A DNA stretch of 64,000 nt from Streptomyces actinomycinicus (GTDB taxonomy: Bacteria; Actinomycetota; Actinomycetes; Streptomycetales; Streptomycetaceae), in the NCBI RefSeq assembly GCF_016741775.1, contig NZ_JAERRK010000006.1, positions 186,001-250,000 of the forward strand. The letters run 5' to 3'. A program made the translations under genes and the position numbers. The notes beneath the pieces are model-generated. The model was not told the DNA's origin and searched no databases. It saw only the letters and a program-made list of their open reading frames with translations. Below are positions 34,367-43,329 of the stretch, piece by piece (the stretch's first letter is position 1; each line of letters starts with the position of its first letter).

Positions 34367-34396
34367 ACGGTAGTCAGCGCGGCGGGTACGGTTCAA
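34367..34396 (-). promoter_or_regulatory. dnaA promoter
   Basis: Minus strand: -35 TTGAAC (34391-34396), 18-nt spacer, -10 TACCGT (34367-34372), about 100 nt before the dnaA start. Just upstream of the -35 are TTGTCCCCA (34401-34409) and the DnaA-box-like TGTGGATA (34413-34420). A further TGGGGATAA at 34336-34344 lies within the leader. Confidence 0.7.
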
Positions 34397-34442
34397 GTTG
34401 TTGTCCCCAGCCTGTGGATAGTGTCTCTCGGTGACCCCCGGT

Positions 34443-34472
34443 TTGACCGGATGGCGTAGCCCCGCGTACCGT
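34443..34472 (+). promoter_or_regulatory. rpmH operon promoter
   Basis: -35 TTGACC (34443-34448), 18-nt spacer, -10 TACCGT (34467-34472). Leader of about 165 nt to rpmH. It is divergent from the dnaA promoter, with the same spacer and the same -10. Confidence 0.7.
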
Positions 34473-34638
34473 AACCAGGTCGAGTTGTCGATGGCTGCTG
34501 CCGCCTGCCTCCGATGGGCACAGATCACTTCAGGTGATCGGGAAGCGGTGCACTCGGGCGTGACGCGAGCTACTCGTGGGCGCACGGTGACAGCCAGGAC
34601 GGCACCCCGCCACTACCGATTCTTTCTGGAGCCCCCGA

Positions 34639-34776
34639 GTGAGCAAGCGCACCTTCCAGCCGAACAACCGTCGTCGCGCGAAGACCCACGGCTTCCGGCT
34701 GCGTATGCGTACCCGTGCCGGCCGCGCGATTCTCGCGTCCCGCCGTAGCAAGGGTCGCGCCCGCCTGTCCGCCTGA
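34639..34776 (+). CDS. rpmH: 50S ribosomal protein L34
   Basis: 45 residues, GTG start (GTGAGCAAGCGCACC) after TCTGGAG. The reading [19 protein letters not shown] continues with [14 protein letters not shown] and ends RARLSA, the full canonical L34. It is an extremely basic structural protein of the large subunit. First gene of the rightward operon with rnpA, 21 nt downstream. Confidence 0.98.
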   Translation: MSKRTFQPNNRRRAKTHGFRLRMRTRAGRAILASRRSKGRARLSA

Positions 34777-34797
34777 TCCCGATCAGGTCATGACGTC

Positions 34798-35169
34798 GTG
34801 CTGCCCACCGAGAACCGGCTGAGGCGGCGCGAGGACTTCGCGACCGCGGTACGACGGGGGCGCCGGGCAGGCCGCCCGACCCTCGTCGTCCACCTTCGTA
34901 GCGGTGCCACGGACCCGCACGCGCCTGGGGAGAGCGCTCCCCCGACGCGTGCGGGTTTCGTCGTGAGCAAGGCAGTGGGTGGCGCGGTCGTGCGCAACAC
35001 AGTGAAGCGCAGACTGCGCCATCTGATGCGTGACCGAGTCGCCCTGTTTCCCCCCGGTAGCCTGGTAGTCGTACGAGCGCTGCCCGGAGCGGGCGACGCA
35101 GACCACGCACAGCTGGCCCGAGACCTGGACGCCGCCCTTCAGCGGCTGCTGGGAGGGGGCGCGCGATGA
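34798..35169 (+). CDS. rnpA: Ribonuclease P protein component
   Basis: 123 residues from the GTG at 34798. It has the N-terminal [19 protein letters not shown] and the family signature [18 protein letters not shown], both RNA-contacting. It pairs with the RNase P RNA (not in this window) to process tRNA 5' ends. The stop overlaps the yidD start by 4 nt (ATGA). Confidence 0.97.
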   Translation: MLPTENRLRRREDFATAVRRGRRAGRPTLVVHLRSGATDPHAPGESAPPTRAGFVVSKAVGGAVVRNTVKRRLRHLMRDRVALFPPGSLVVVRALPGAGDADHAQLARDLDAALQRLLGGGAR

Positions 35170-35531
35170 AGTACCCGCTGCTGGCTCTGATCAAGCTGTA
35201 CCAGTGGACGATCAGTCCACTGCTGGGGCCGGTGTGCAAGTACTACCCGTCGTGCTCCCACTACGGCTACACGGCCATCGACCGGCACGGTGCGATCAAG
35301 GGAACGGCACTCACCGCCTGGCGCATCCTCCGGTGCAATCCGTGGTCGCTCGGCGGTGTGGACCATGTTCCGCCGCGCAAGCGCCCGCGGTGGCACGAAA
35401 TGCTGCGCAACGCCTGGAGCGCACGCAGGGGCGGGCCCTCCGCCGCCGAACCGGCCATCGAAGGGAAACTCGTTCCCGAGTCGCCTTCGAGCCCGGCCGC
35501 AGAGACCTCGTCCCATGCCCAAGGAGCATGA
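35166..35531 (+). CDS. yidD: Membrane protein insertion efficiency factor YidD
   Basis: 121 residues. An N-terminal amphipathic segment ([22 protein letters not shown]) leads into the conserved Cys/Tyr core [13 protein letters not shown] and [16 protein letters not shown]. The last 40 residues are a variable tail. It assists YidC-dependent membrane insertion at the inner face of the membrane and overlaps rnpA by 4 nt. Confidence 0.96.
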   Translation: MKYPLLALIKLYQWTISPLLGPVCKYYPSCSHYGYTAIDRHGAIKGTALTAWRILRCNPWSLGGVDHVPPRKRPRWHEMLRNAWSARRGGPSAAEPAIEGKLVPESPSSPAAETSSHAQGA

Positions 35532-35534
35532 TTA

Positions 35535-36824
35535 GTGGACACGATTGCCAGCCTCTTCAGCTTCATCACGACACCCGTTTCATGGGTCATCGTCCAGTTC
35601 CACACGGTGTACGGCGCCCTCTTCGGCGCTGACACAGGTTGGGCCTGGGGCCTGTCCATCGTGTCCCTGGTGATCCTGATCCGCATCTGCCTGATCCCGC
35701 TCTTCGTGAAGCAGATCAAGGCCACTCGGGCCATGCAGACGCTCCAGCCCGAGATGAAGAAGATCCAGGAGCGCTACAAGAACGACAAACAGCGTCAGTC
35801 CGAAGAGATGATGAAGCTGTACAAGGAGTCGGGTACCAACCCGCTCTCCTCGTGCCTTCCCATCCTGGCGCAGTCCCCGTTCTTCTTCGCCCTGTACCAC
35901 GTGCTCAACGGCATCGCCTCGGGCAAGCAGATCGGCGTCATCGACGAGGGTCTGCTCGCGAGCGCGCGGAACGCGCACATCTTCGGCGCCCCGCTGGCCG
36001 CCAAGTTCTTCAGCAGCGAAGAGCAGGTCGCCGCGCTGAACGCATCGCTGACCGACGTCCGCGTCGTCACCGCGATCATGATCGTGCTGATGTCGGCGTC
36101 GCAGTTCTACACGCAGCGCCAGCTGATGACGAAGAACGTCGACACCACGGTGAAGACGCCGTTCATGCAGCAGCAGAAGATGCTGATGTACGTCTTCCCG
36201 GTCATGTTCGCCGTCTTCGGTGTGAACTTCCCGGTCGGTGTCCTCGTCTACTGGCTGACCACCAACGTGTGGACCATGGGCCAGCAGATGTACGTCATCC
36301 ACAACAACCCGACCCCGGGTTCCAAGGCCCAGGCCGCCTACCTCGAGCGCCTCACCAAGCACGTCACGCAGCACGGCAAGATCCGTCGGCGCAGCGAGAA
36401 GGCCATCGTCAAGGCGATCGTGACCAAGGGCCGCGACCGCAACGAGTTCGAGCGCAAGTTCATCAACGCGCTGAACAAGGCCGGGCTGGCCGCCCAGAAC
36501 GACGGCACCGTGGTGCGGAGCACGGCTCAGGCCGCCGCTCAGACCGAGGACGGTGCCGCCGCCGGCACCACGGCCACCGCCACTGCCGCCCGGCGTCAGC
36601 AGCCCAGGCGTCAGACCAAGGCTCAGCGTCAGTCCGGCGGGCCCAAGCAGGCTGGTGACTCCCTCTCGCTGGAGAAGTCCGACGAGCCGGAGGACGCGAA
36701 GCCCGCCGCCAAGCCCGCCGCCGCCAAGCAGCCCGAGAAGCCCGGCTCCGGCACCCGCAGCAAGGCCCAGTCCGGCCAGCGCAAGGGTGGCCCGCAGCGG
36801 CCCAAGTCCCCGTCCAAGAAGTAA
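35535..36824 (+). CDS. yidC: Membrane protein insertase YidC
   Basis: 429 residues from the GTG at 35535 behind AAGGAG. It has five predicted membrane helices: near residues 10-30, 34-55 (with the conserved basic residue in [15 protein letters not shown]), 100-120, about 175-190 and 215-250. A cytoplasmic coiled segment ([19 protein letters not shown]) lies between the first groups. The final 120 residues are a basic, Lys/Ala/Pro-rich tail that could contact ribosomes. It inserts membrane proteins with or without SecYEG. Confidence 0.97.
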   Translation: MDTIASLFSFITTPVSWVIVQFHTVYGALFGADTGWAWGLSIVSLVILIRICLIPLFVKQIKATRAMQTLQPEMKKIQERYKNDKQRQSEEMMKLYKESGTNPLSSCLPILAQSPFFFALYHVLNGIASGKQIGVIDEGLLASARNAHIFGAPLAAKFFSSEEQVAALNASLTDVRVVTAIMIVLMSASQFYTQRQLMTKNVDTTVKTPFMQQQKMLMYVFPVMFAVFGVNFPVGVLVYWLTTNVWTMGQQMYVIHNNPTPGSKAQAAYLERLTKHVTQHGKIRRRSEKAIVKAIVTKGRDRNEFERKFINALNKAGLAAQNDGTVVRSTAQAAAQTEDGAAAGTTATATAARRQQPRRQTKAQRQSGGPKQAGDSLSLEKSDEPEDAKPAAKPAAAKQPEKPGSGTRSKAQSGQRKGGPQRPKSPSKK

Positions 36825-36839
36825 GAAGGAGCCCATCCC

Positions 36840-37352
36840 GTGACGGAAGGCACCACCTCCGCCGCTGCAGAGGGAGCAGACACCCTCACCCGCCTGGAGC
36901 AGGAGGGTGAGATCGCGGCGGACTACCTGGAGGGTCTGCTGGACATCGCCGACCTCGACGGCGACATCGACATGGACGTCGAGGCCGACCGCGCCTCCGT
37001 GTCGATCATCAGCGACACCGGCGGCCGTGACCTGCAGAAGCTGGTCGGCCGGGACGGCGAGGTGCTGGAGGCGCTGCAGGAGCTGACGCGCCTGGCCGTG
37101 CACCGGGAGACCGGCGACCGCAGCCGGCTGATGCTGGACATCGCGGGGTACCGGGCCAAGAAGCGGACCGAGCTGTCCGAGCTGGGCGCCAAGGCCGCCG
37201 CCGAGGCGAAGAGCACCGGCGAGCCCGTGAAGCTCAAGCCGATGACCCCGTTCGAGCGCAAGGTCGTGCACGACGCCGTCAAGTCCGCGGGCCTGCGCAG
37301 CGAGTCCGAGGGCGAGGAGCCGCAGCGGTTCGTCGTCGTACTGCCGGCCTGA
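36840..37352 (+). CDS. jag: Jag/KhpB RNA-binding protein
   Basis: 170 residues, GTG start. A KH-like domain (VSIISDTGGRDLQKLVGRDGEVLEALQ, interrupted here by linker) is followed by an R3H domain (RLMLDIAGYRAKK then MTPFERKVVHDAV). KhpB proteins pair with KhpA to bind RNA and affect cell division in firmicutes; the Streptomyces role is unknown. 15 nt after yidC, same operon; a terminator follows. Confidence 0.95.
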   Translation: MTEGTTSAAAEGADTLTRLEQEGEIAADYLEGLLDIADLDGDIDMDVEADRASVSIISDTGGRDLQKLVGRDGEVLEALQELTRLAVHRETGDRSRLMLDIAGYRAKKRTELSELGAKAAAEAKSTGEPVKLKPMTPFERKVVHDAVKSAGLRSESEGEEPQRFVVVLPA

Positions 37353-37370
37353 TCGGCCCCCTGATTTCAC

Positions 37371-37399
37371 CGGCCCCGTCTGTTGAGCAGGCGGGGCCG
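37371..37399 (+). terminator. Terminator after jag
   Basis: 12-bp stem with one wobble (CGGCCCCGTCTG / CAGGCGGGGCCG), TTGAG loop, then AACTTTG. It splits the rpmH-jag operon from rsmG. Confidence 0.8.
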
Positions 37400-37469
37400 A
37401 ACTTTGTCAGCCTGGTAGTTCTGGTGGCCGGTGCGTGAAGCGCCGGCGCTGTACGGAAGGACGGTCCCC

Positions 37470-38186
37470 GTGACGGAGGCAGCGGAGCTTCCCCCCGTGC
37501 CCGAGCAGGCGCGGGAAGTGTTTGGTGATCGCTTCGCCGATGCGGTCCGCTATGCGGAGCTGCTCGCCGAGGCGGGCGTGCAGCGGGGCCTGATCGGCCC
37601 CCGGGAGGTGCCCCGCCTGTGGGAGCGGCACCTGCTGAACTGCGCGGTGCTCGCCGAGGCCGTCCCGGAGGGCGTGACGGTCTGCGACGTCGGCTCCGGT
37701 GCCGGGCTGCCCGGCATCCCGCTGGCCCTGGTCCGTGACGACCTGAACATCACCTTGCTGGAGCCCCTGCTGCGGCGCACCAACTTCCTCACCGAGGTCG
37801 TGGAACTGCTGGGCCTGGACCACGTCACCGTGGTGCGCGGCCGTGCCGAGGAGGTCATGGGCAAGCTGCCGCCGGTCCATGTGGTGACGGCCCGGGCCGT
37901 GGCCCCGCTGGACCGCCTGGCCACCTGGGGCATTCCACTGCTGCGGCCGTACGGCGAGATGCTCGCGCTCAAGGGTGACACCGCCGAGGAGGAGCTGAAG
38001 GCCGCGGCCACCGCGCTCAGCAAGCTCGGCGCGGTCGAGACGTCCATCCTGCACGTGGGAGAGGGCGTGGTGGATCCGCTGTCGACCGTGGTGCGGGTAG
38101 AGGTCGGAGAGAGCCCGGGTGGTGTCCGCTTCGCTGCGAAGCGTGCCAAGGCGGCCCGTACCGGTCGCGCCCGCCGCCGTCGGTGA
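37470..38186 (+). CDS. rsmG: 16S rRNA (guanine-N7) methyltransferase RsmG
   Basis: 238 residues from the GTG at 37470 behind GGAAGGACGG (a GTG at 37431 would add 13). The SAM-binding motif [17 protein letters not shown] is near residue 75, with [12 protein letters not shown] and [10 protein letters not shown] as further family blocks. It methylates G527 of 16S rRNA. In Streptomyces its loss gives low-level streptomycin resistance and antibiotic overproduction. The C-terminus is a basic [16 protein letters not shown] tail. Confidence 0.96.
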   Translation: MTEAAELPPVPEQAREVFGDRFADAVRYAELLAEAGVQRGLIGPREVPRLWERHLLNCAVLAEAVPEGVTVCDVGSGAGLPGIPLALVRDDLNITLLEPLLRRTNFLTEVVELLGLDHVTVVRGRAEEVMGKLPPVHVVTARAVAPLDRLATWGIPLLRPYGEMLALKGDTAEEELKAAATALSKLGAVETSILHVGEGVVDPLSTVVRVEVGESPGGVRFAAKRAKAARTGRARRRR

Positions 38187-38206
38187 GTCGATGGGGAACG
38201 TCTCTG

Positions 38207-38290
38207 ATCCGTCCTTAGGGATCCGTCCTGAGGGGTCTGTCCTGAGGGATCCGTCCTGAGGGGTCTGTCTTGAGGGGGCCGTCCTGAGGG
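38207..38290. repeat. Short tandem repeats (about 14-15 nt, 6 units) upstream of parA
   Basis: Six variations of ATCCGTCCTGAGGG / TCTGTCCTGAGGGG run in direct orientation just after the rsmG stop. They fill part of the 461-nt gap that also carries a parS site. No coding signal; possibly connected with parAB promoter control. Confidence 0.8.
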
Positions 38291-38370
38291 CGAGACGTAC
38301 TCCACACAAGCTGCCAAACGTACGCAAGCCGGAGTGTCGCAGAGGTCCGGTCGCGGCCGCTGTGCATCGT

Positions 38371-38384
38371 GTTTCACGTGAAAC
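38371..38384. other. parS: parS site
   Basis: Perfect 14-bp palindrome GTTTCACGTGAAAC, 277 nt before the parA start used here. Confidence 0.97.
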
Positions 38385-38647
38385 GTCGCTCACTGCTGCA
38401 CGGCATCATCAGTCGCGGCCGCGCCGCGGCCGAACCCCGCGACCGAAAGCCTCTCGGCTCACTGGAGGAGGCTCCCGGCTCCCGGGACGCTCCGTCCCCG
38501 ACGCCGGACGCTCCGTACCCCTCGGGTGGCACGGAGTTGTCCACAGAGGTGGATTTCTCCACAGAACACCAGGCCTCACTGGTTCACGACCCCGAAGACA
38601 TGGGAGGCTCTGTTCATTGCGAGCCTGAAGTCGAGGAGAGTGAATCC

Positions 38648-39673
38648 TTGCGGTCCGACGCCAACATCGCGGGACCGATGACCGATCCGGTCCCCGGTCC
38701 CCGTACCGAGTCGATGGGGATGGATGTTTCACGTGAAACACCGTCCCCGATGGACGACACTCCCATCGGTCGAGCGGCCCAACTGGCGGTGGAGGCTCTC
38801 GGCCGCGCCGGCGAAGGTCTGCCGCGTCCGGAGCAGACCCGAGTGATCGTGGTCGCCAACCAGAAGGGCGGCGTGGGCAAGACGACCACGACCGTCAACC
38901 TTGCTGCTTCGCTGGCTCTGCACGGTGGCCGCGTCCTGGTGATCGACCTCGACCCGCAGGGCAACGCGTCCACGGCCCTGGGGATCGACCACCACGCGGA
39001 AGTCCCCTCCATCTATGACGTGTTGGTGGAGAGCAAGCCTCTCGCCGAGGTTGTCCAGCCCGTGCCGGATGTCGAAGGCCTCTTCTGCGCCCCCGCCACC
39101 ATCGATCTCGCCGGTGCGGAAATCGAGTTGGTGTCCCTGGTGGCTCGCGAGAGCCGGCTGCAGCGGGCGATTCAGGCGTACGAGCAGCCGCTGGACTACA
39201 TCCTCATCGACTGCCCGCCCTCCCTCGGCCTGTTGACGGTCAACGCATTGGTCGCCGGCCAGGAGGTCCTCATCCCGATCCAGTGCGAGTACTACGCACT
39301 CGAGGGCCTGGGCCAGCTGCTGCGCAATGTCGACCTGGTGCGGGGCCACCTCAACCCCACACTGCACGTGTCGACCATCCTGCTCACCATGTACGACGGC
39401 CGGACGCGTCTCGCCTCCCAGGTCGCGGAAGAGGTGCGCACCCACTTCGGCGACGAGGTGCTGCGGACGAGCATTCCCCGCTCGGTCCGTATCTCCGAGG
39501 CGCCGAGTTACGGGCAGACGGTGCTGACCTACGATCCAGGATCGAGCGGCGCCCTCTCGTATCTTGAGGCGGCCAGAGAAATCGCGCTGAAGGGTGTTGG
39601 CATCAGCTACGACGCGAGCCAGGCCCACATCGGCGCCCAGAACGACCCGAGCATGGTGGAGGGCATCCAGTGA
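38648..39673 (+). CDS. parA: Chromosome-partitioning ATPase ParA
   Basis: 341 residues from a TTG at 38648, chosen because GAGGAGAG lies about eight bases upstream. The frame is open back to 38369, and starts at ATG 38684, 38714 or 38750 are also conceivable. The deviant Walker A KGGVGKTTTT lies near residue 75, followed by VLVIDLDPQGNAST and IDCPPSLG. ParA forms ATP-dependent filaments that organise ParB-parS complexes during sporulation septation. A parS site lies inside the N-terminal coding region. It overlaps parB by 4 nt. Confidence 0.95.
   Translation: MRSDANIAGPMTDPVPGPRTESMGMDVSRETPSPMDDTPIGRAAQLAVEALGRAGEGLPRPEQTRVIVVANQKGGVGKTTTTVNLAASLALHGGRVLVIDLDPQGNASTALGIDHHAEVPSIYDVLVESKPLAEVVQPVPDVEGLFCAPATIDLAGAEIELVSLVARESRLQRAIQAYEQPLDYILIDCPPSLGLLTVNALVAGQEVLIPIQCEYYALEGLGQLLRNVDLVRGHLNPTLHVSTILLTMYDGRTRLASQVAEEVRTHFGDEVLRTSIPRSVRISEAPSYGQTVLTYDPGSSGALSYLEAAREIALKGVGISYDASQAHIGAQNDPSMVEGIQ
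38726..38739. other. parS: parS site inside parA
   Basis: Perfect GTTTCACGTGAAAC, read in the parA frame as part of DVSRET. Confidence 0.97.
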
Positions 39674-40764
39674 GTGAGCGACGGAGGGGTCTGGGCCGTG
39701 GTCTCGGCGCACTGATCCCCGCTGCCCCGACCGAGAAGAACCCGGCGCCGCCAGCCATGGGCAGCGGAGCATCTGCCTCCCCGGCGGCCGTCCCGGTGCT
39801 GACGACGGACCGCGGGGTGGCCGCGGCAAAGGTGGCCACGCTGCCGCCTGTTCTCCAGGAGACGGAGGAAGCCCCGGCGAGCCCGGTGCAGGAGGTGCCC
39901 GCGCCTCCGATGGGCGCTCACTTCGCGGAGATCCCGCTCGACGCCATCACGCCGAACCCGCGTCAGCCCCGTGAGATCTTCGACGAGGACGCGCTGCAGG
40001 AGCTGGTCACTTCCATCCAGGAAGTCGGCCTTCTCCAGCCCGTCGTGGTACGGCAGCTGGGTCCCGGCCGCTACGAGCTGATCATGGGTGAGCGCCGCTG
40101 GCGCGCCTGCCGCGAGGCCGGCCTGGAGGCCATCCCGGCCATCGTTCGGGCCACCGACGACGAGAAGCTCCTCCTGGACGCGCTGCTGGAGAACCTGCAC
40201 CGCGCACAGCTGAACCCGATCGAAGAGGCGGCTGCCTACGACCAGCTGCTGAAGGACTTCAACTGCACGCACGATCAGCTGGCCGACCGGATCGGGCGTT
40301 CCCGTCCACAGGTCTCCAACACCCTGCGGCTGCTGAAGCTGTCGCCGACCGTGCAGAAGCGGGTGGCCGCGGGAGTGCTCTCGGCCGGGCACGCCCGGGC
40401 GCTGCTGGCCGTCGAGGACTCCGAGGAGCAGGACCGTCTGGCTCACCGGATCGTGGCCGAGGGCCTGTCGGTGCGGTCCGTGGAAGAGATCGTGACGCTC
40501 ATGGGCTCCCGGCCGCAGAAGGCCTCGCGGTCCCGGGGACCCCGGGCCGGCTCCGTGCCCTCGCCGGCACTCAGTGAGCTGGCCACCCGGCTCTCGGACC
40601 GCTTCGAGACGCGCGTGAAGGTCGAACTGGGGCAGAAGAAGGGCAAGATCACGGTCGAGTTCGCCTCCGCGGACGACCTCGAGCGGATCCTCAGCACGCT
40701 CGCCCCGGGTGAGAAGCTGGCCCTGCAGAAGAGCCTCCAGGAGAGCGACACCGAGGACGACTGA
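39670..40764 (+). CDS. parB: Chromosome-partitioning protein ParB
   Basis: 364 residues, GTG overlapping the parA stop. Basic N-terminus RRRGLGRGLGALIP (ParA-contacting), Ala/Pro-rich linker, then the ParB/Srx CTPase domain with ITPNPRQPREIF and GERRWRACREAGL. The HTH DQLADRIGRSRPQVSNTLRLL reads parS. The C-terminal dimerisation part ends in LALQKSLQESD. It spreads from parS sites as a CTP-dependent clamp. Seven of its sites are in this window. Confidence 0.97.
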   Translation: MSERRRGLGRGLGALIPAAPTEKNPAPPAMGSGASASPAAVPVLTTDRGVAAAKVATLPPVLQETEEAPASPVQEVPAPPMGAHFAEIPLDAITPNPRQPREIFDEDALQELVTSIQEVGLLQPVVVRQLGPGRYELIMGERRWRACREAGLEAIPAIVRATDDEKLLLDALLENLHRAQLNPIEEAAAYDQLLKDFNCTHDQLADRIGRSRPQVSNTLRLLKLSPTVQKRVAAGVLSAGHARALLAVEDSEEQDRLAHRIVAEGLSVRSVEEIVTLMGSRPQKASRSRGPRAGSVPSPALSELATRLSDRFETRVKVELGQKKGKITVEFASADDLERILSTLAPGEKLALQKSLQESDTEDD

Positions 40765-40796
40765 TCCTCGATCGGCGCCGTCCCGCAGTGTGCTGG

Positions 40797-40835
40797 AGCG
40801 GGCTGTGTCCGGTGTCTTCCGGAACACGGCCCGCT
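40797..40835 (+). terminator. Terminator after parB
   Basis: Stem AGCGGGC-GTGT-CCGG paired with CCGG-ACAC-GCCCGCT (small bulges), followed by CTTTGCTTT, 33 nt after the parB stop. Confidence 0.85.
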
Positions 40836-40942
40836 CTTTGCTTTGGGACGGTATCGAGCGAATCCCATCGTGGATACGATGCGAACAGCTATGGCGCAAC
40901 CACCGGACAGCATCTGCATCTCTGAGTGGGGAGACAGGGGCC

Positions 40943-41212
40943 ATGGGATCGATGAGCCGCACCGGACTGCTGAGCGCGGGTCTGGGCCTCGGAGCCGTCG
41001 GCGGGTTCGTCGGCAGCCTGCTCAGGGAGAGAAGCGCTCTGACGGCCGCTCTGACGGCCGCTCTGGACGCGGCGGGCGAAGGAAGTGAGGATCAGCCTTC
41101 ATGGGGCGTCGGCTCGTGCCGCTCACGCTGGACAACCTTCAGGACCTTCCCCCACGCTGCCGCTCGTGTGTCTTCTGGGAACTCGATCCCGTCAGCGGCG
41201 AAGCGGCGGTGA
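40943..41212 (+). CDS. Possible small protein overlapping the GNAT gene
   Basis: 89 codons from the ATG at 40943 (second ATG at 40952), behind GTGGGGAGACAGGGGCC, a good ribosome site. The first half is plausible protein: SRTGLLSAGLGLGAVGGFVGSLL is a glycine-rich hydrophobic helix, then LTAALTAAL. It overlaps the start of the acetyltransferase gene by 112 nt in another frame, and its second half loses the third-position bias. It may be a real short membrane peptide or a chance frame in the GNAT leader. Confidence 0.35.
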   Translation: MGSMSRTGLLSAGLGLGAVGGFVGSLLRERSALTAALTAALDAAGEGSEDQPSWGVGSCRSRWTTFRTFPHAAARVSSGNSIPSAAKRR

Positions 41213-41718
41213 CGGGCGGCACGTCCGCGCTGGAGAAGGAAGGCTGGATCTCCGCCGTGCTGCTGGACTGGGGATCGTGCGGCCGGGTGGTCTACGTCGA
41301 TGACGTGCCGGCCGGCTTCGTCCTCTACGCGCCGCCGGCCTATGTCCCGCGTTCCACGGCATTTCCCACGAGCCCGGTCTCACCGGACGCGGTCCAGCTG
41401 ATGACGGCCTTCGTCATGCCCGGCTATCAAGGGCAGGGGCTCGGCCGGGTGCTTGTACAGACGGTCGCCAAAGATCTGCTGCGCCGGGGCTTCAAGGCCA
41501 TCGAGGCGTTCGGCGATGCCCGCTGGAAGGAGCCCGCCTGTCTGCTGCCTGCCGATCATCTGCTGGCCGTCGGCTTCAAGACGGTCCGGCAGCATCCCAC
41601 GCACCCGCGGCTGAGGCTGGAACTGCGGTCCACGCTCTCCTGGAAGGAAGACGTGGAGATGGCACTCGACCGGCTCCTGGGCGCGGTCCAGAAGGAGCCC
41701 GCGCTGAGGCCGCTGTAG
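41101..41718 (+). CDS. GNAT family N-acetyltransferase
   Basis: 205 residues, ATG at 41101 behind GGAAGTGAGGA. The acetyl-CoA-binding core is VMPGYQGQGLGRVLVQTVAKDL (motif A, Q/RxxGxG/A), preceded by GFVLYAPPAYVP. N-terminal LDNLQDLPPRCRSCVFWELDP has two cysteines. It is conserved after parB in Streptomyces; its substrate is unknown. A terminator shared with trxA ends it. Confidence 0.93.
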   Translation: MGRRLVPLTLDNLQDLPPRCRSCVFWELDPVSGEAAVTGGTSALEKEGWISAVLLDWGSCGRVVYVDDVPAGFVLYAPPAYVPRSTAFPTSPVSPDAVQLMTAFVMPGYQGQGLGRVLVQTVAKDLLRRGFKAIEAFGDARWKEPACLLPADHLLAVGFKTVRQHPTHPRLRLELRSTLSWKEDVEMALDRLLGAVQKEPALRPL

Positions 41719-41754
41719 CAGCCGTACGGCAGCGGACGAGGGCCCTATCTAAAG

Positions 41755-41788
41755 CGAATGGGCCAACCCGCGAGGGTTGGCCCATTCG
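41755..41788. terminator. Bidirectional terminator between GNAT and trxA genes
   Basis: Perfect 15-bp stem (CGAATGGGCCAACCC / GGGTTGGCCCATTCG) with a GCGA tetraloop, placed between convergent genes and directly abutting a parS site. Confidence 0.9.
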
Positions 41789-41789
41789 T

Positions 41790-41803
41790 GTTTCACGTGA
41801 AAC
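41790..41803. other. parS: parS site next to trxA stop
   Basis: Perfect GTTTCACGTGAAAC, one base from the end of trxA and one base from the terminator stem. Confidence 0.97.
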
Positions 41804-41804
41804 G

Positions 41805-42137
41805 TCACTCGGCGATGAACTCTTCGAGGTCGCGGAGGAGCGCGGCCTTGGGCTTGGCGCCGACGATGGTCTTGGCGACCTCGCCGGCCTGGTAGACGTT
41901 CAGGGTCGGGATCGACATGACGCCGTACTTGGCGGCCGTGTTCGGGTTCTCGTCGATGTTGAGCTTGACGATCTCAATCTTGTCGCCGTACTCGGCCGCG
42001 ATCGCCTCCAGGGAGGGGGCGATCTGACGGCACGGGCCGCACCAGGCTGCCCAGAAGTCGACCAGGACGGGCTTGTCGTTCTTCAGGACGTCCTGGTCGA
42101 AGGAATCGTCAGTCACAGTCTTAAGGTTGCCGGCCAC
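41805..42137 (-). CDS. trxA: Thioredoxin
   Basis: 110 residues. Classic active site WCGPC (Cys33, Cys36) inside FWAAWCGPCRQIAP, with the cis-proline loop MSIPTLNVYQAG. It is a cytosolic disulfide reductant recycled by the upstream-encoded TrxB. 51 nt after trxB, so co-transcribed from the SigR-type promoter before trxB. Confidence 0.98.
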   Translation of the reverse strand: MAGNLKTVTDDSFDQDVLKNDKPVLVDFWAAWCGPCRQIAPSLEAIAAEYGDKIEIVKLNIDENPNTAAKYGVMSIPTLNVYQAGEVAKTIVGAKPKAALLRDLEEFIAE

Positions 42138-42188
42138 GGCGGGCTCCTTACCTTGGTCGTGCGTCGGGAGGGGAGAGAGGGGGGAAGG

Positions 42189-43160
42189 TCAGACGGCGGC
42201 GGTCTTCTCGGGCTCCGCCTGCTCCTCGTCCGCGAGCGCTGCGAGGAAACGCTCGGCGTCCAGAGCGGCGGAGCAGCCGGTACCGGCCGCGGTGATCGCC
42301 TGGCGGTACGTGTGGTCGACCACGTCACCGGCGGCGAAGACACCGCTCAGGTTGGTGCGCGTGGACGGGGAGGCGACCTTCAGGTAGCCCTCCTCGTCCA
42401 GGTCCAGCTGGCCCTTGAACAGTTCGGTACGCGGGTCGTGGCCGATGGCGATGAACAGACCCGTCACGGGCAGCTCGGACAGCTCACCGGTCTTGACATT
42501 GCGCAGCGTCAGGCCAGAGAGCTTCTGGTCGCCCTGGATCTCGGCGACCTCGCTGTCCCAGACGAACTTGACCTTCGGGTCCCCGAAGGCGCGCTCCTGC
42601 ATTGCCTTGGAGGCGCGCAGGGTGTCCCGGCGGTGGACGATCGTCACGGACTTGGCGAACCGCGAGAGGAAGGTGGCCTCCTCCATCGCGGTGTCGCCGC
42701 CGCCGATGACGGCGATGTCCTGGTCCTTGAAGAAGAACCCGTCACAGGTGGCGCACCAGGAGACACCGCGGCCGGAGAGCGCGTCCTCGTTCGGCAGGGC
42801 CAGCTTGCGGTGCTGGGAGCCGGTGGTGACGATGACGGCCTTCGCCCGGTGCACGGTGCCCGCGGTGTCGGTGACGGTCTTGATCTCACCGGTCAGATCG
42901 ACGGAGACGACATCGTCCGGAACCAGCTCGGCGCCGAAGCGCTCGGCCTGGGCCCGCATGTTGTCCATGAGGTCGGGGCCCATGATGCCGTCGCGGAAGC
43001 CCGGGAAGTTCTCCACCTCGGTGGTGTTCATCAGCGCACCACCCGCGGTGACGGCGCCTTCGAACACCAAGGGCTTCAGCGACGCACGGGCGGTGTACAG
43101 CGCCGCCGTGTAGCCTGCGGGCCCGGAGCCGATGATGATCACGTTACGGACGTCGCTCAC
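42189..43160 (-). CDS. trxB: Thioredoxin reductase
   Basis: 323 residues. FAD-binding [14 protein letters not shown] (from residue 11), redox CATC (Cys136, Cys139) within [15 protein letters not shown]-binding [10 protein letters not shown], and the second FAD motif [16 protein letters not shown]. It moves electrons from NADPH to TrxA. A SigR-type promoter lies about 70 nt upstream, so disulfide stress should induce it. Confidence 0.98.
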   Translation of the reverse strand: MSDVRNVIIIGSGPAGYTAALYTARASLKPLVFEGAVTAGGALMNTTEVENFPGFRDGIMGPDLMDNMRAQAERFGAELVPDDVVSVDLTGEIKTVTDTAGTVHRAKAVIVTTGSQHRKLALPNEDALSGRGVSWCATCDGFFFKDQDIAVIGGGDTAMEEATFLSRFAKSVTIVHRRDTLRASKAMQERAFGDPKVKFVWDSEVAEIQGDQKLSGLTLRNVKTGELSELPVTGLFIAIGHDPRTELFKGQLDLDEEGYLKVASPSTRTNLSGVFAAGDVVDHTYRQAITAAGTGCSAALDAERFLAALADEEQAEPEKTAAV

Positions 43161-43231
43161 GGCTTGTTTCCTCGTCTCTGGTCTGCGTCAGTCGACCGGG
43201 TCGAGCCCCTTTCGGGACTCTCACCCCACCC

Positions 43232-43258
43232 AACGGATCCTACGGGGCCCGCATTCCC
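43232..43258 (-). promoter_or_regulatory. SigR-type promoter of trxBA
   Basis: Minus strand: -35 GGGAAT (43253-43258), an exact 18-nt spacer and GTT (43232-43234), matching the Streptomyces SigR consensus GGGAAT-N18-GTT. trxBA is a classic SigR target in S. coelicolor. Confidence 0.9.
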
Positions 43259-43329
43259 GGTGTGTCCGGGCACACGCATGCCCCCGTAGGACCGAAGGAT
43301 TGTTCCAGCCGACTCGGCGTTCCGGCGAC

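Noticed and set aside
38369..38647. Extended N-terminus for ParA starting at the first parS site
   Set aside because: The start would lie on parS itself with no ribosome site, and the added segment is low-complexity; the TTG at 38648 has GAGGAGAG upstream.
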